64,000 nt of DNA from Actinoplanes subtropicus (GTDB lineage Bacteria > Actinomycetota > Actinomycetes > Mycobacteriales > Micromonosporaceae): contig NZ_JOJL01000023.1 of the NCBI RefSeq assembly GCF_000721705.1, positions 1 through 64,000 on the forward strand, written 5' to 3'. A program made the translations under genes and the position numbers. Below, piece after piece: positions 53,640-62,453 of the stretch (position 1 is its first letter; each line of letters opens with the position of its first letter). The notes beneath the pieces were generated by a model that was not told where the DNA came from, did not search any database, and was given only the letters and a program-made list of their open reading frames with translations.

Positions 53640-55240
53640 CAAAACTGCCTTATTGGGTACGCGGCGACACCAACGCCTTCTTCGGCTTCGGCGTCAACGT
53701 CCTGGTCAACGTCCTCACCCTCACCGGCCTCTGCCTCGGCGTGATCAAAATGCCGGCCGGGGACGTCTTCGGCGTCATCCTCCCGGCGCTGGGCATCGCC
53801 CTGGTCGCCGGCAACATCTACTACACGTACCTGGCCCGCCGGCTCGCGGCGAAGGAGAACCGCGCCGACGTCACCGCCATGCCGTACGGCCCGAGCGTCC
53901 CGCACATGTTCATCGTCATCTTCGTGATCATGCTGCCGATCTACCTCTCCACCAAGAACCCGGTGGCGGCGTGGACGGCCGGCATCGCCTGGGCGTTCAT
54001 CATCGGCGTGATCGTGCTGATCGGCGCGTTCGTCGGCCCGTACATCCGGAAATATGCCCCGCGCGCCGCGCTGCTCGGCACGCTGGCCGGCATCTCGATC
54101 ACCTTCATCTCGATGAACCCGGCCGGCAACATGTGGCGGGCGGCGTGGATCGCCCTGCCGGTCTTCGGCCTGCTGCTGATCGGCCTGCTCACCGACATCA
54201 AGCTGCCGTTCAACATCCCGATCGGCCTGGCCGCGCTGCTGGTGGGTACCGCGATCGGCTGGATCGGCGGGTACATGAGCGTGCCGGACGTGACCGCGGC
54301 CGCCAAGGACATCGCGTTCGCCTTTCCGCACTTGAAGATTAATCTGCTGGTCGACGGACTCAAGGACATGGCGCCGCTGCTCGCCACGGCCATCCCGCTC
54401 GGCGTATACAACTTCACCGAGGCGATGACCAACGTGGAGAGCGCCGCGACCGCCGGCGACAAGTACAACCTGCGCAGCGTGCTGCTCGCCGACGGGGCCG
54501 GCGCGGTGATCGGCTCCTGCCTCGGCTCGCCGTTCCCGCCCGCCGTCTACGTCGGGCACCCCGGCTGGAAGGCGGCCGGCGGCCGCACCGGCTACTCGAT
54601 GGCGACCGGCGTGGTCATCGCGCTGCTCTGCTTCTTCGGGATGTTCGGCCTGCTCGGCACGATCTTCCCGACCCCGGCGATCGTGCCGATCCTGCTCTAC
54701 ATCGGCCTGCTGATCGGCGCGCAGGCGTTCCAGGCCTCGCCCCGGGCGCACGCCGCGGCGGTGGTGGCGGCCCTGGTGCCGAACATCGCCCAGTGGGTCA
54801 CCGGCATGATGGACAACGCGCTGTCGGCCGCCGGGACGAGCGCGGCGAAGGTCGGCATTCCCGCGCTGGCCGGAGCGGGCGTCGTCTACGACGGGCTCAA
54901 GACGCTCGGCGAGGGCGCTATCCTGGCCGGCCTGGTGCTCGGTGCGATCGTCGCCTTCATCATCGACAAGCGGTTCTGGCAGGCGGCGATCTTCTCGGGC
55001 GCCGGCGGCGCGCTGACCTTCGTCGGCTTGATCCACGCGCCGAAGGTGGAGTTCAACGCGAACGGCCAGGTCACCCTCGGTTACCTCTTCCTCGCCGCGA
55101 TCTGCGTGCTCTTCGCGCTCACCAAGCCGGCCCCGCGAGCGCCGGACGAGGACGAGCTCAAGCTGCTCGCCGAGGAGGTCTCCGGCAATACCTTCACCGA
55201 GGCGCCGGCGGGCGGCGTGCCCGTACCGGCCTCGTCCTGA
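53636..55240 (+). CDS. NCS2-type nucleobase/ureide permease
   Basis: A 534-residue membrane transporter with about 12-14 helices. The NCS2-like signature ADVTAMPYGPSVPHMF follows helix 2, and GVYNFTEAMTNVESAATAGD carries the acidic substrate-binding segment. The family moves xanthine, uracil and similar compounds with protons. The ATG overlaps the stop of amidohydrolase 2 (ATGA), so uptake and hydrolysis are coupled. Substrate is probably a heterocycle or ureide; the exact one cannot be read. Confidence 0.85.
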   Translation: MTKLPYWVRGDTNAFFGFGVNVLVNVLTLTGLCLGVIKMPAGDVFGVILPALGIALVAGNIYYTYLARRLAAKENRADVTAMPYGPSVPHMFIVIFVIMLPIYLSTKNPVAAWTAGIAWAFIIGVIVLIGAFVGPYIRKYAPRAALLGTLAGISITFISMNPAGNMWRAAWIALPVFGLLLIGLLTDIKLPFNIPIGLAALLVGTAIGWIGGYMSVPDVTAAAKDIAFAFPHLKINLLVDGLKDMAPLLATAIPLGVYNFTEAMTNVESAATAGDKYNLRSVLLADGAGAVIGSCLGSPFPPAVYVGHPGWKAAGGRTGYSMATGVVIALLCFFGMFGLLGTIFPTPAIVPILLYIGLLIGAQAFQASPRAHAAAVVAALVPNIAQWVTGMMDNALSAAGTSAAKVGIPALAGAGVVYDGLKTLGEGAILAGLVLGAIVAFIIDKRFWQAAIFSGAGGALTFVGLIHAPKVEFNANGQVTLGYLFLAAICVLFALTKPAPRAPDEDELKLLAEEVSGNTFTEAPAGGVPVPASS

Positions 55241-55292
55241 TCGTTTCGACGGCCCGGCGCCCCGGCGCCGGGCCGCTGCGGGAGGAGCGCAC

Positions 55293-55664
55293 GTGGAGAT
55301 CGATCGGCCCGACGTGATCGCCGAGGTCACGGCCGCCTTCGAGGCCTACGAGCGGGCCCTGGTGGCCAACGATGTCGAGGCCATCCTGGCCTTCTTCGCC
55401 GGCCGGGCGATCCGCTTCGGCATCGCCGACCAGCAGGACGGCATCGAGGAGCAGGCCAGGTGGCGGGGCGCGCAGGGCGGCCTGCCGCCGGGCCGTCGTC
55501 TCAAGGACACCACAATTCGTGCGTACGGGGTGAGCACGGCGATCGTGACCACCCTCTTCGGTTATCCCGGCTCCGACGTTCTCGGCCGCCAGTCGCAGAC
55601 GTGGGTGCGGCTGCCCGAGGGGTGGCGCATCGTGCACGCGCATGTCTCCGAGCCGGCCGCATGA
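55293..55664 (+). CDS. AtzH/HpxZ-like protein (DUF3225, SnoaL-like fold)
   Basis: A 123-residue cone-fold protein (RPDVIAEVTAAFEAYERALV; then RFGIADQQDGIEEQARWRGA; QTWVRLPEGWRIVHAHVSE). It matches the DUF3225 group, whose members HpxZ and AtzH are encoded beside oxalurate or biuret/allophanate amidases. GTG start with GGAGGAG upstream. It closes the GntR-linked catabolic set, 52 bp after the permease. The amidase usually found with it is not in this window. Confidence 0.75.
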   Translation: MEIDRPDVIAEVTAAFEAYERALVANDVEAILAFFAGRAIRFGIADQQDGIEEQARWRGAQGGLPPGRRLKDTTIRAYGVSTAIVTTLFGYPGSDVLGRQSQTWVRLPEGWRIVHAHVSEPAA

Positions 55665-55692
55665 ACCGGGGCGTGCCGGGCATCCTCCAGAC

Positions 55693-56568
55693 ATGATTGA
55701 TCCACGCAGTAGATATCCCCAGCCCAAGCTCGAGGGCGGCGACCAGGAACACCCCGGCTCGACCGACGCGATGCCCGACCGGCCGGACCACGGCGAGGAG
55801 AGCTATCGCGGCACGGGGCGGCTGAGCGGGCGGAAGGCGATCATCACGGGCGGCGACTCCGGCATCGGGCGGGCGGTGGCCATCGCGTACGCCCGGGAGG
55901 GTGCCGACGTGCTGCTGTCGTACCTGCCCGAGGAGGAGAAGGATGCGCAGGAGACCGTCGCGTACGTCGAGAAGGCGGGCCGCAAGGCGGTGACCGTGCC
56001 CGGGGACATCCGCGACGAGGCACACTGCGCCGCGATCGTCGACCGGGCCGTCGCGGAGCTGGGCGGGGTGGACATCCTGGTCAACAACGCGGCGTACCAG
56101 ATGGCGAAGCCCGGCGGGATCGCCGAGATCACCACCGAGCAGTTCGACCGGGTGATGAAGACGAACCTGTACGCGATGTTCTGGCTCTGCCGGGCCGCCG
56201 TGCCCCGGATGCGGCCCGGCGCCTCGATCATCAACACCGCGTCGATCCAGGCCTACCTGTCGTCGAGCCAGCTGCTCGACTACGCCACCAGCAAGGGCGG
56301 CATCGTCGCGTTCACCAAGGCGCTCGCCGAGGACCTCGCCGAGCAGGGCATCCGGGTCAACGCGGTCGCGCCCGGGCCGATCTGGACGCCGCTCATCCCG
56401 ACCACCATGCCGGACCAGAAGGTCGAGAAGTTCGGCGGCGACACCCCGCTCGGGCGCGCCGGCCAGCCGGCCGAGGTGGCACCCGCCTACGTCTATTTCG
56501 CGAGCGACGACGCCACCTACACCACCGGCGAAGTACTCGGCATCACCGGCGGCAAGCCGGTCAGCTGA
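55693..56568 (+). CDS. Short-chain dehydrogenase/reductase (YghA-like)
   Basis: A 291-residue classical SDR with an N-terminal extension typical of the YghA / general-stress group. Cofactor motif TGGDSGIGRAVAIAYAREGA (~residue 54), NNAA at ~135, catalytic Ser in NTASIQAYLSS, and the Tyr-Lys pair YATSKGGIVAF. The ATG at 55693 is only 29 bp after the DUF3225 gene, so it may be read from the same transcript, though its function looks unrelated. It converges on the membrane-protein gene at 56851, with a tandem repeat in between. Confidence 0.9.
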   Translation: MIDPRSRYPQPKLEGGDQEHPGSTDAMPDRPDHGEESYRGTGRLSGRKAIITGGDSGIGRAVAIAYAREGADVLLSYLPEEEKDAQETVAYVEKAGRKAVTVPGDIRDEAHCAAIVDRAVAELGGVDILVNNAAYQMAKPGGIAEITTEQFDRVMKTNLYAMFWLCRAAVPRMRPGASIINTASIQAYLSSSQLLDYATSKGGIVAFTKALAEDLAEQGIRVNAVAPGPIWTPLIPTTMPDQKVEKFGGDTPLGRAGQPAEVAPAYVYFASDDATYTTGEVLGITGGKPVS

Positions 56569-56690
56569 CGCGCCCACTCAGCGGGGCGCCGACGCACGCG
56601 GGACGGCGACCCGTCTGGGCGGTGGGACGCCGACCCCGTCAGGCGCCAACTCGGTCCAGCGCCGACCCACCCGGAGCGCGCACCGGGTCC

Positions 56691-56848
56691 CACTCGACCC
56701 GGGGCGCGCACTCAACCGAGGGCGCGCACACGACCGGGGCGCCCACTCAACCCGGGCGCCCACTCAACCGGGCTGCGCACTCAACCGACGGCGCGCACAC
56801 GACCGGGGCGCCCACACGACCGGGGCGCCCACTCAACCCTGGGTGGCC
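56691..56848. repeat. 17-19-bp tandem repeat, nine copies
   Basis: Nine imperfect units of CAC(T/A)C(A/G)ACCGGGGCGCC run from 56691 to 56848 (starts 56691, 56709, 56727, 56744, 56761, 56778, 56796, 56813, 56830). They fill the gap between two convergent genes. Remnants of the same motif extend left to about 56640. Not coding: unit length varies between 17 and 19. Confidence 0.9.
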
Positions 56849-56850
56849 GG

Positions 56851-57591
56851 TCAGCTGATGTGACCGGACACCCAGTGGTAGGCGGTCATGACCCACTCGG
56901 TCTGCTGCAGGTCGGTGACGCCGACGCCGGCCAGGAACAGGGCGGTCACCAGGTGCGACCCGCGGGCCGAGCGGCGCCGGCGGCGGAAGGCCCGCTCGAG
57001 CACGTAGTAGCCGACCACCCGGGCCAGGCAGAAGACGCCGACCGCGACGATCAGCGTGACCGCCAGCAGAATGATCGAGGTGGTCATCGAGCCGCCGCCG
57101 GAGAGCGCCCAGATGCCCCAGCAGACGAACGCGAACAGCACGGCCGCCGTGGTCCACTCGCTGCCGCGACGCAGCTCGTGCCAGCTCCAGCTCATGCCGC
57201 GGGGCGGCGGCGCGGCGGCGCCGGGCCAGCCGACACCGGTCGGCTCGTGGTCGGCATACTGCCGCTGCGGGGCCTGCGGGTTGACCCGGGCGCGGCCCTG
57301 CGTGAACGGCGAAGGCGCCGCGCCACCGGCCACGGCCGTACCGTCGTAGCCACCGGCCACAGCCGTACCGTCGTAGCCACCTGCCACAGCCGTACCGTCG
57401 TAGCCACCTGCCACAGCCGTACCGTCGTAGCCACCTGCCACAGCCGTACGGTCGTCGCCACCGGCCGCAGCCGTGCGGTCGTCGGCGCCGGCCGGCGGGT
57501 GCATCGGGCCCGGCGTCGTCGGGTGGTCTCCCCACGGGTCCTGCGGTGGCATGTCGAGCGTCCGCTCATACCGGTGCGGTTGCTCAGGCAT
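56851..57591 (-). CDS. Membrane protein with a nine-residue tandem repeat
   Basis: A 246-residue protein. The N-terminal half is Pro/Gly-rich, with six copies of a nine-residue repeat (YDGTAVAGG, variants DDRTAVAGG) encoded by a 27-bp array. The C-terminal half has three hydrophobic segments (TTAAVLFAFVCWGIWALSGG, IILLAVTLIVAVGVFCLARV, and HLVTALFLAGVGVTD...). It ends near a Trp/Tyr-rich stretch YHWVSGHIS. ATG 57591 has AGGGGGAACG upstream; an in-frame start 54 bp earlier lacks one. Function unknown; the repeat region probably extends into the cytoplasm. Confidence 0.75.
   Translation of the reverse strand: MPEQPHRYERTLDMPPQDPWGDHPTTPGPMHPPAGADDRTAAAGGDDRTAVAGGYDGTAVAGGYDGTAVAGGYDGTAVAGGYDGTAVAGGAAPSPFTQGRARVNPQAPQRQYADHEPTGVGWPGAAAPPPRGMSWSWHELRRGSEWTTAAVLFAFVCWGIWALSGGGSMTTSIILLAVTLIVAVGVFCLARVVGYYVLERAFRRRRRSARGSHLVTALFLAGVGVTDLQQTEWVMTAYHWVSGHIS
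57322..57483. repeat. 27-bp in-frame tandem repeat, six copies
   Basis: Six units of exactly 27 bp (starts 57322, 57349, 57376, 57403, 57430, 57457), the middle ones nearly identical. They encode the nine-residue repeat of the membrane protein. Because the unit is a multiple of three, copy-number change would keep the frame. Confidence 0.9.
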
Positions 57592-57686
57592 CGTTCCCCC
57601 TCGGTAGCTCGTGCCGCCCCCACAACGACTGTAGCGAGCCGACAAATCGTTCGCTCTGACGCGCCGACTCCGCTACACAGAACTCC

Positions 57687-58913
57687 ATGGACGAATCCGT
57701 GCGTCTACGCCAGGCCACCGCCGACGACCACGATGCGATCGCCGACCTGCTCTCGTATGTCTTCCATCACGACGCCGACGAGGAAAGCCGGCAGCTCGAC
57801 CTGCTGACCTGGGAGCCCGAGCGGTCGCTGGTCGCCGAGGAGGCCGGGTCGATCGTAGGCCATACCAACGCGCTGAGCCGCGACCTGACCGTGCCCGGCG
57901 GCGTGGTGCCGGCGGCCCACGTGACCGGCGTCGGCGTGGCGCCCACCCACCGGCGGCGCGGCCTGCTGCGGGCGATGATGCACCGCCAGCTCGGCGAGGT
58001 GGCCGAGGCCGGGCGCGAGCCGATCGCGGTGCTCTGGGCCAGCGAGACGACGATCTACCCGCGGTTCGGCTACGGCCCGTCCGCCTCGGTGGTGGGCATC
58101 CAGGCGATGAGCCGGGAGGTGCGGGTGCGCCCGGATGCGCCGGGCGCGGAGCTCCGGCTGCGGCTGGTCGACCCGAAAGCGGTCCGCGACGACCTGGCCG
58201 CCATCTACCAGCGGGTCGGCGCGTCCCGGGTGGGCTGGTCGAGCCGCCCCGGCAAGTGGTGGGATTACCACCTCGCCGACCTCAAGGACCACCGCGACGG
58301 CGCGACCAGGCGGCACGGCGTGATCTGCGACGGCCCCGACGGCCGCCCGGCCGGCTACGCGCTGTGGCGGGTCAAGGGCAAGTGGGACGAGTACGGGCCC
58401 GATGCGGAGGTACGGGTCACCCACGTCGCCGCCGACGACCCGGCGGTGTATGCGGCGCTGTGGCGCTTCCTCTTCGGCATCGACCTGGCCCGCAGCCTGC
58501 AGTACGACTTCGGCGCGGTCGACGAGCCGCTGGCCCTGATCGTCGACGAGCCCCGGCGCCTGGGCCGCCGGTACGAGGAGGCCCTCTGGGTCCGGGTGGT
58601 CGACCTGCCCGGTGCGCTGGAGGCCCGGCGGTACCTCACCCCGCTGGACGTGGTGCTCGAGGTGACCGACCCGCTGCTGCCGGCGAATTCGGGCCGCTGG
58701 TGGGTCACGGGCGGGCCGGACAAGGCGGGTTGCGTCCGCACCGACGAGCCGGCCGACCTGTCCCTGAGCATCACCGACCTGGGCGCCCTCTACCTGGGCG
58801 GCACCCCGCTGGGCGGGCTGCTGGCGGCCGGCCGCGCGGTGGCGAGGACGGCCAACATTCCGTACGCGGCGTTCGGCTGGCACCACCTGCCAAATCCGAT
58901 CGAGGTGTTCTGA
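57687..58913 (+). CDS. Eis-like GNAT N-acetyltransferase
   Basis: A 408-residue protein of the Eis family: two GNAT domains and a C-terminal SCP2-like domain. Acetyl-CoA motif VTGVGVAPTHRRRGLLRAMM (~residue 75-95); YPRFGYGPS (~125) contains the conserved Tyr region; the chain ends in NPIEVF, with the C-terminal carboxylate that acts in catalysis in known Eis proteins. Eis enzymes acetylate multiple amines, including aminoglycosides; the natural substrate here is unknown. The ATG at 57687 is divergent from the membrane-protein gene. Confidence 0.9.
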   Translation: MDESVRLRQATADDHDAIADLLSYVFHHDADEESRQLDLLTWEPERSLVAEEAGSIVGHTNALSRDLTVPGGVVPAAHVTGVGVAPTHRRRGLLRAMMHRQLGEVAEAGREPIAVLWASETTIYPRFGYGPSASVVGIQAMSREVRVRPDAPGAELRLRLVDPKAVRDDLAAIYQRVGASRVGWSSRPGKWWDYHLADLKDHRDGATRRHGVICDGPDGRPAGYALWRVKGKWDEYGPDAEVRVTHVAADDPAVYAALWRFLFGIDLARSLQYDFGAVDEPLALIVDEPRRLGRRYEEALWVRVVDLPGALEARRYLTPLDVVLEVTDPLLPANSGRWWVTGGPDKAGCVRTDEPADLSLSITDLGALYLGGTPLGGLLAAGRAVARTANIPYAAFGWHHLPNPIEVF

Positions 58914-58942
58914 GTGCCCGAGGCGGCGGTACCGTCGGCGAC

Positions 58943-59658
58943 ATGGCCGAGCCCGAACGCCGACGCCGCCGCCTGCGTCCCTCGTCGTCATCCGCGTCCA
59001 CGCCCGCCGTGCCGCCCCCCGATGACCCGACGCCCCCGCCCCCGAGCCCGCCACCCGGCGAAGCCAGCCCAGCCCCCCGAGACAGCGCGGACACCCGCAC
59101 GCGGGACGGCGCGGACGCTCGCGCACGGGACGGCGCGGACGGCGCAGACGCCCGCAAGCGGGACAGCGCAGACGCTCGCACACGGGACAGCGCGGACACC
59201 ACGCTCGCGCACGGGACGGCGCGGACGGCGCAGACGCCCGCAAGCGGGACAGCGCAGACGCTCGCACACGGGACAGCGCGGACACCCGCACACGGGAGGG
59301 CGCGGACGCCGGCACGCGGGACAGCGCGGACACCAGCACGCGGGACAGCGCGGTTACCGAGCCGATCGCGGACCTGGACGAGACGCCGGCGGAGCGGGCT
59401 CCCCGGCCGGCTCAGCCCCGGCGCAACGGCGGCGGCGGCAACGGCGGCGGGCCGGGCGCGGCGACCGAGGAGCGCGAGACGGAACGCGGCCTGCGCGGGC
59501 TGGTCGGCTCGGGCTCGTCGCAGGTCAGCGTGGGCGCGGCCCTGCGCGCCCGAGACGCGGCCCGCCCGACGGACGAGCAGCTGGCCGACGCCGACCGCAA
59601 CCTGACGATCGTCCGGCGCAACTGGGTCCCGCGCGAGGACCTCCCCCGCAACCGCTGA
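58943..59658 (+). pseudogene. Conserved hypothetical gene disrupted by an 86-bp tandem duplication
   Basis: From ATG 58943 the product begins MAEPERRRRRLRPSSSSAST and enters an Asp/Arg/Ala repeat (ADARARDGAD...). After 59200 the frame is lost because 86 bp (59115-59200) are repeated exactly at 59201-59286. Removing one copy gives a clean 209-residue protein that ends ERGLRGLVGSGSSQVSVGAA then TDEQLADADRNLTIVRRNWV and PREDLPRNR, a well-formed soluble C-terminal domain. With both copies, that domain is out of frame. Family not recognised. No clear ribosome site. Confidence 0.7.
59115..59286 (+). repeat. Exact 86-bp tandem duplication
   Basis: Copy 1 at 59115-59200 and copy 2 at 59201-59286 are identical base for base. 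Since 86 is not divisible by three, the duplication shifts the reading frame of the host gene. Shorter internal repeats (GCGGGACAGCGCGGAC-like) probably promoted it. Confidence 0.95.
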
Positions 59659-59802
59659 CGGTCGGCGGGATTTTGCCATGCAGGACAGCCCGGCAGCCGG
59701 GTGAGGGGGGCGACCCACCACCCGGCCGATCCGCTGCACCGGGGACTTGTCCGAACCGTACGGTCAAGGCGCTTGAGAAAGAGATCGAAGCGCAACCAAG
59801 CG

Positions 59803-60276
59803 TCAGGAAGACGGCAGGTCGGGGAGCTTCCTCGTCTGCTCGTAGTCGGATACCTGGGCGATGCGGCGGGCGTGGCGAGGGTTTCCGGAGAACGGGGTCG
59901 CCAGGAACGCGTCGACGAAAGAGGTCGCCTCGTCGAGGGTGTGTTCGCGGGCGCCGAGGCTGATCACGTTGGCGTCGTTGTGCTGGCGGGCCAGCTGGGC
60001 GATCTCGGTGCGCCAGACCAGGGCGGCCCGGACGCCCTCGATCTTGTTGGCGGCGATCTGCTCGCCGTTGCCGGAGCCGCCGATGACCACGCCGAGGGAG
60101 CCCTCGTCGGCGACCACCTTGGCGCCGGTGTGCAGGCAGAAGGCCGGGTAGTCGTCCTCCGGGTCGTAGACGTGCGGTCCCACGTCCACGACGTCGTGGC
60201 CCTGCTTGGTCAGGTGGTTGACGAGGTGCATCTTCAGTTCGTAACCGGCGTGGTCCGAACCCAGGTAGACACGCAT
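59803..60276 (-). CDS. rpiB: Ribose-5-phosphate isomerase B
   Basis: A 157-residue RpiB/LacAB-family enzyme that interconverts ribose 5-phosphate and ribulose 5-phosphate in the pentose-phosphate pathway. Signatures: VYLGSDHAGYELK at the N-terminus, HTGAKVV, and GGSGNGEQIAANKIEGVRAA near residue 70. The Glu in GNGEQ takes the place of the Cys base of E. coli RpiB, as in mycobacterial enzymes. Full length. A shorter convergent stretch of about 145 bp separates it from the disrupted gene. Confidence 0.93.
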   Translation of the reverse strand: MRVYLGSDHAGYELKMHLVNHLTKQGHDVVDVGPHVYDPEDDYPAFCLHTGAKVVADEGSLGVVIGGSGNGEQIAANKIEGVRAALVWRTEIAQLARQHNDANVISLGAREHTLDEATSFVDAFLATPFSGNPRHARRIAQVSDYEQTRKLPDLPSS

Positions 60277-60288
60277 GGTCGCAGTCTC

Positions 60289-61203
60289 TCAGAAGGTCAG
60301 AGCGGCGCGCAGCGAGGACGCTACTTGATCGGTCGCGGCGCGCGCGGCGTCGATCACCGCGAGCTTGCGGGCGAAGCCGTGGTTCACCCCCATGTAGCGG
60401 GTGTGCACGACCGGGACGCCGGCGGTCAGCAGCGCGTCCGCGTAGTCGGCGCCCTCGTCGCGGAGGGCGTCGTACTCGGCGGTGATGATCAGCGTGGGCG
60501 GCATTCCGGACAGGTCGGGGGTCGCGAAGATGGCGGCATCGGGGGTGAGGCGCTGGCGCGGGTCGGGGATGTACGTCTCCCAGGCCAGCTTCATGGCCTT
60601 CCGGTCCAGGCCGTATTCGCCCAGTTCGTCGTAAGACGCGGACGCCGTCATGGGGTCCAGCGCCGGATAAATCAGGATTTGGTGGTCCAGTGGGGTGCCG
60701 GCGTCGCGCTGTCGGCGGGCGGCAATTGTGGCCAGTTGGGCGCCGGCACTGTCGCCGCCGATGGCCAGGCGCGACGCATCGACGCCGATATCCGATTTAC
60801 GGGCATAAGAGATGACCGTCTCGACGTCCTCGAGGGCGGCCGGGAAGACGTGCTCCGGCGCGAGCCGATAGTCCACCGAAAGAACGGCGCAACCCGAGCG
60901 GTCGGCGATCCGCCGGCAGACCCGGTCGACCGTCTCGACGCTGCCGTAACACCAGCCGCCGCCGTGCAGGTAGATGAAGAGCGGCGCGTCGGGCCGGGTC
61001 GCATAGAGCCGGCCGGGCACGCCGTTCGCGTCGACGTCGACCACCACCGGGAGCGGCAGCGCGGGGCCGCACTCCTGGTCGATCGCCTCCTCCATCGCGC
61101 GGCGGGCGAACTTCAGCTGCTCGTACGGGTCGGCGGCGAGCACCTCGGCGGGCGGGCGGCGGCGGATCTGGTCCGCCGCCTTGATTTGAGGATTTAATGC
61201 CAT
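60289..61203 (-). CDS. Alpha/beta-hydrolase, HSL-type esterase
   Basis: A 304-residue esterase/lipase of the hormone-sensitive-lipase family. Oxyanion motif HGGGWCYGSV (~residue 80), nucleophile GGDSAGAQLA (~150), acid in TAEYDALRDEG (~245) and His in GVNHGFARK (~275). Cytoplasmic, no signal peptide. It lies 12 bp upstream of rpiB on the same strand, so the two are probably co-transcribed. No obvious ribosome site precedes ATG 61203. Confidence 0.9.
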   Translation of the reverse strand: MALNPQIKAADQIRRRPPAEVLAADPYEQLKFARRAMEEAIDQECGPALPLPVVVDVDANGVPGRLYATRPDAPLFIYLHGGGWCYGSVETVDRVCRRIADRSGCAVLSVDYRLAPEHVFPAALEDVETVISYARKSDIGVDASRLAIGGDSAGAQLATIAARRQRDAGTPLDHQILIYPALDPMTASASYDELGEYGLDRKAMKLAWETYIPDPRQRLTPDAAIFATPDLSGMPPTLIITAEYDALRDEGADYADALLTAGVPVVHTRYMGVNHGFARKLAVIDAARAATDQVASSLRAALTF

Positions 61204-61243
61204 TTTAGGGTGGTGGGTGGGGTGGTTGGATGGGGATCCAGCA

Positions 61244-62443
61244 TCAGTCGAGCTCGGACAGGACGAGGCCGCCGCGGGCCTTCGGGGTGAACCAGGTGCT
61301 CTTGCGGGGCAGCTTCTGCCGCTCGAGGTTGACCTTCACGAAGTCGTCGACGGTCACCGGCGCGATCAGCACCGCCAGCTCGGCGTGCCCGGCGTCGACC
61401 TCGCCGCGCAGCCAGGCCGCCGGGTAGTCGCCGCCGATGTAGGAGATCCGCTTGTCGCCCGGGTCGAGGCCCAGCACGTCGCCCAGCAGCACCCGCTCGA
61501 CCAGCGCGTGGTCGAGGTTTTCCACGGTCGGCAGGTTCGGGTCGGTGGGCAGGCCGAGCGCGAAGGTGCGGCCGCCCAGGTAGATCTCCACCGTGCCGCC
61601 CTGGGCCGGGATGCCGGCCGGGCGGGGCAGCTCCTGGACCGTGGCGCCGCGGGCGTCGAGCCGGCGCAGCAGCTCCTCGACCGGCAGCGGCAGCTCGCCG
61701 ACCAGGCGGTTGTACGGCTGGATCGCGACCGAGCCGGGGGTGGTGACCACGGCCAGGAAGCGCGGCAGCCGGCCAGTCTGCGCCGCCAGGCTGCGGTGGT
61801 TGCCGTCGGCGACCACCAGCTCGCCGCCGCCGGCCAGCGCGGTCAGCTCGTCCTGCAGCGGGCCGGGGCCGACCGGCCAGATCGCGTGGGTGCGGCCGGA
61901 CTGGTCGAGATCGGTCGCCGCGGGCTCGCCCGCCGACTCGGTGGCGGCGGCGAGGGCCGCGTGCAGCTCGTCACCCTTGGCGGTCTGCAGCAGGAGTACG
62001 GGCGACAGCAGCGTGCCCAGCGCACCGGCCAGGGCGACCCGCTCGCGCACCTTCTCGATGAAGACTTCCTCGTTGCGGATGACCAGCCCGGCCTCGTCGG
62101 CGCTCGCGGAGATCTGGTCGGTGTCGACCATGCTCCACAGGCCGTACGCGGTGGGCTCGCCGGGCGCGGTGATCCGGTAGAGCACCACGACCTGCTCGGC
62201 CGGGACGTAGTTGCCCTCGGCGCGCTCCAGCCCGAGCCGGGCCACCGCATCGGGCAGGGAGTCGGTGAAGGACTTGCCCACGCTCTCCGGCGCCAGGTGC
62301 GGCATCTCGACGGCGAGAGCGCTGTGCGGGTTGGCGGAGATGATGGCGGTTATCTCGGCGTCGTCGGCGAACTCGTCGTAGTTCTGCGCGCCGGTGGCGC
62401 CCTTGGTGAGCCAGGCCCGGCTGATCGGATGCACGACCGTCAT
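61244..62443 (-). CDS. DUF1015-family protein
   Basis: A 399-residue protein of the DUF1015 family. Conserved segments: VVHPISRAWLTKGATGAQNY at the N-terminus, VLYRI, then ADGNHRSLAAQ with the family His, and a C-terminal KSTWFTPKARGGLVL. The family is linked by sequence to phosphoserine-type or kinase-like functions, but no reaction is established that I can assign. ATG 62443 is preferred to a TTG nine bases earlier because of AGGTAGG upstream. It lies about 40 bp upstream of the esterase gene on the same strand. Confidence 0.85.
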   Translation of the reverse strand: MTVVHPISRAWLTKGATGAQNYDEFADDAEITAIISANPHSALAVEMPHLAPESVGKSFTDSLPDAVARLGLERAEGNYVPAEQVVVLYRITAPGEPTAYGLWSMVDTDQISASADEAGLVIRNEEVFIEKVRERVALAGALGTLLSPVLLLQTAKGDELHAALAAATESAGEPAATDLDQSGRTHAIWPVGPGPLQDELTALAGGGELVVADGNHRSLAAQTGRLPRFLAVVTTPGSVAIQPYNRLVGELPLPVEELLRRLDARGATVQELPRPAGIPAQGGTVEIYLGGRTFALGLPTDPNLPTVENLDHALVERVLLGDVLGLDPGDKRISYIGGDYPAAWLRGEVDAGHAELAVLIAPVTVDDFVKVNLERQKLPRKSTWFTPKARGGLVLSELD

Positions 62444-62453
62444 GGGGCGCAAC

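Noticed and set aside
57650..57670. ClgR-like GTTCGC...GCG upstream of the Eis-like gene
   Set aside because: The half-site spacing is six rather than five and the CGCYNANRGCG core does not match.
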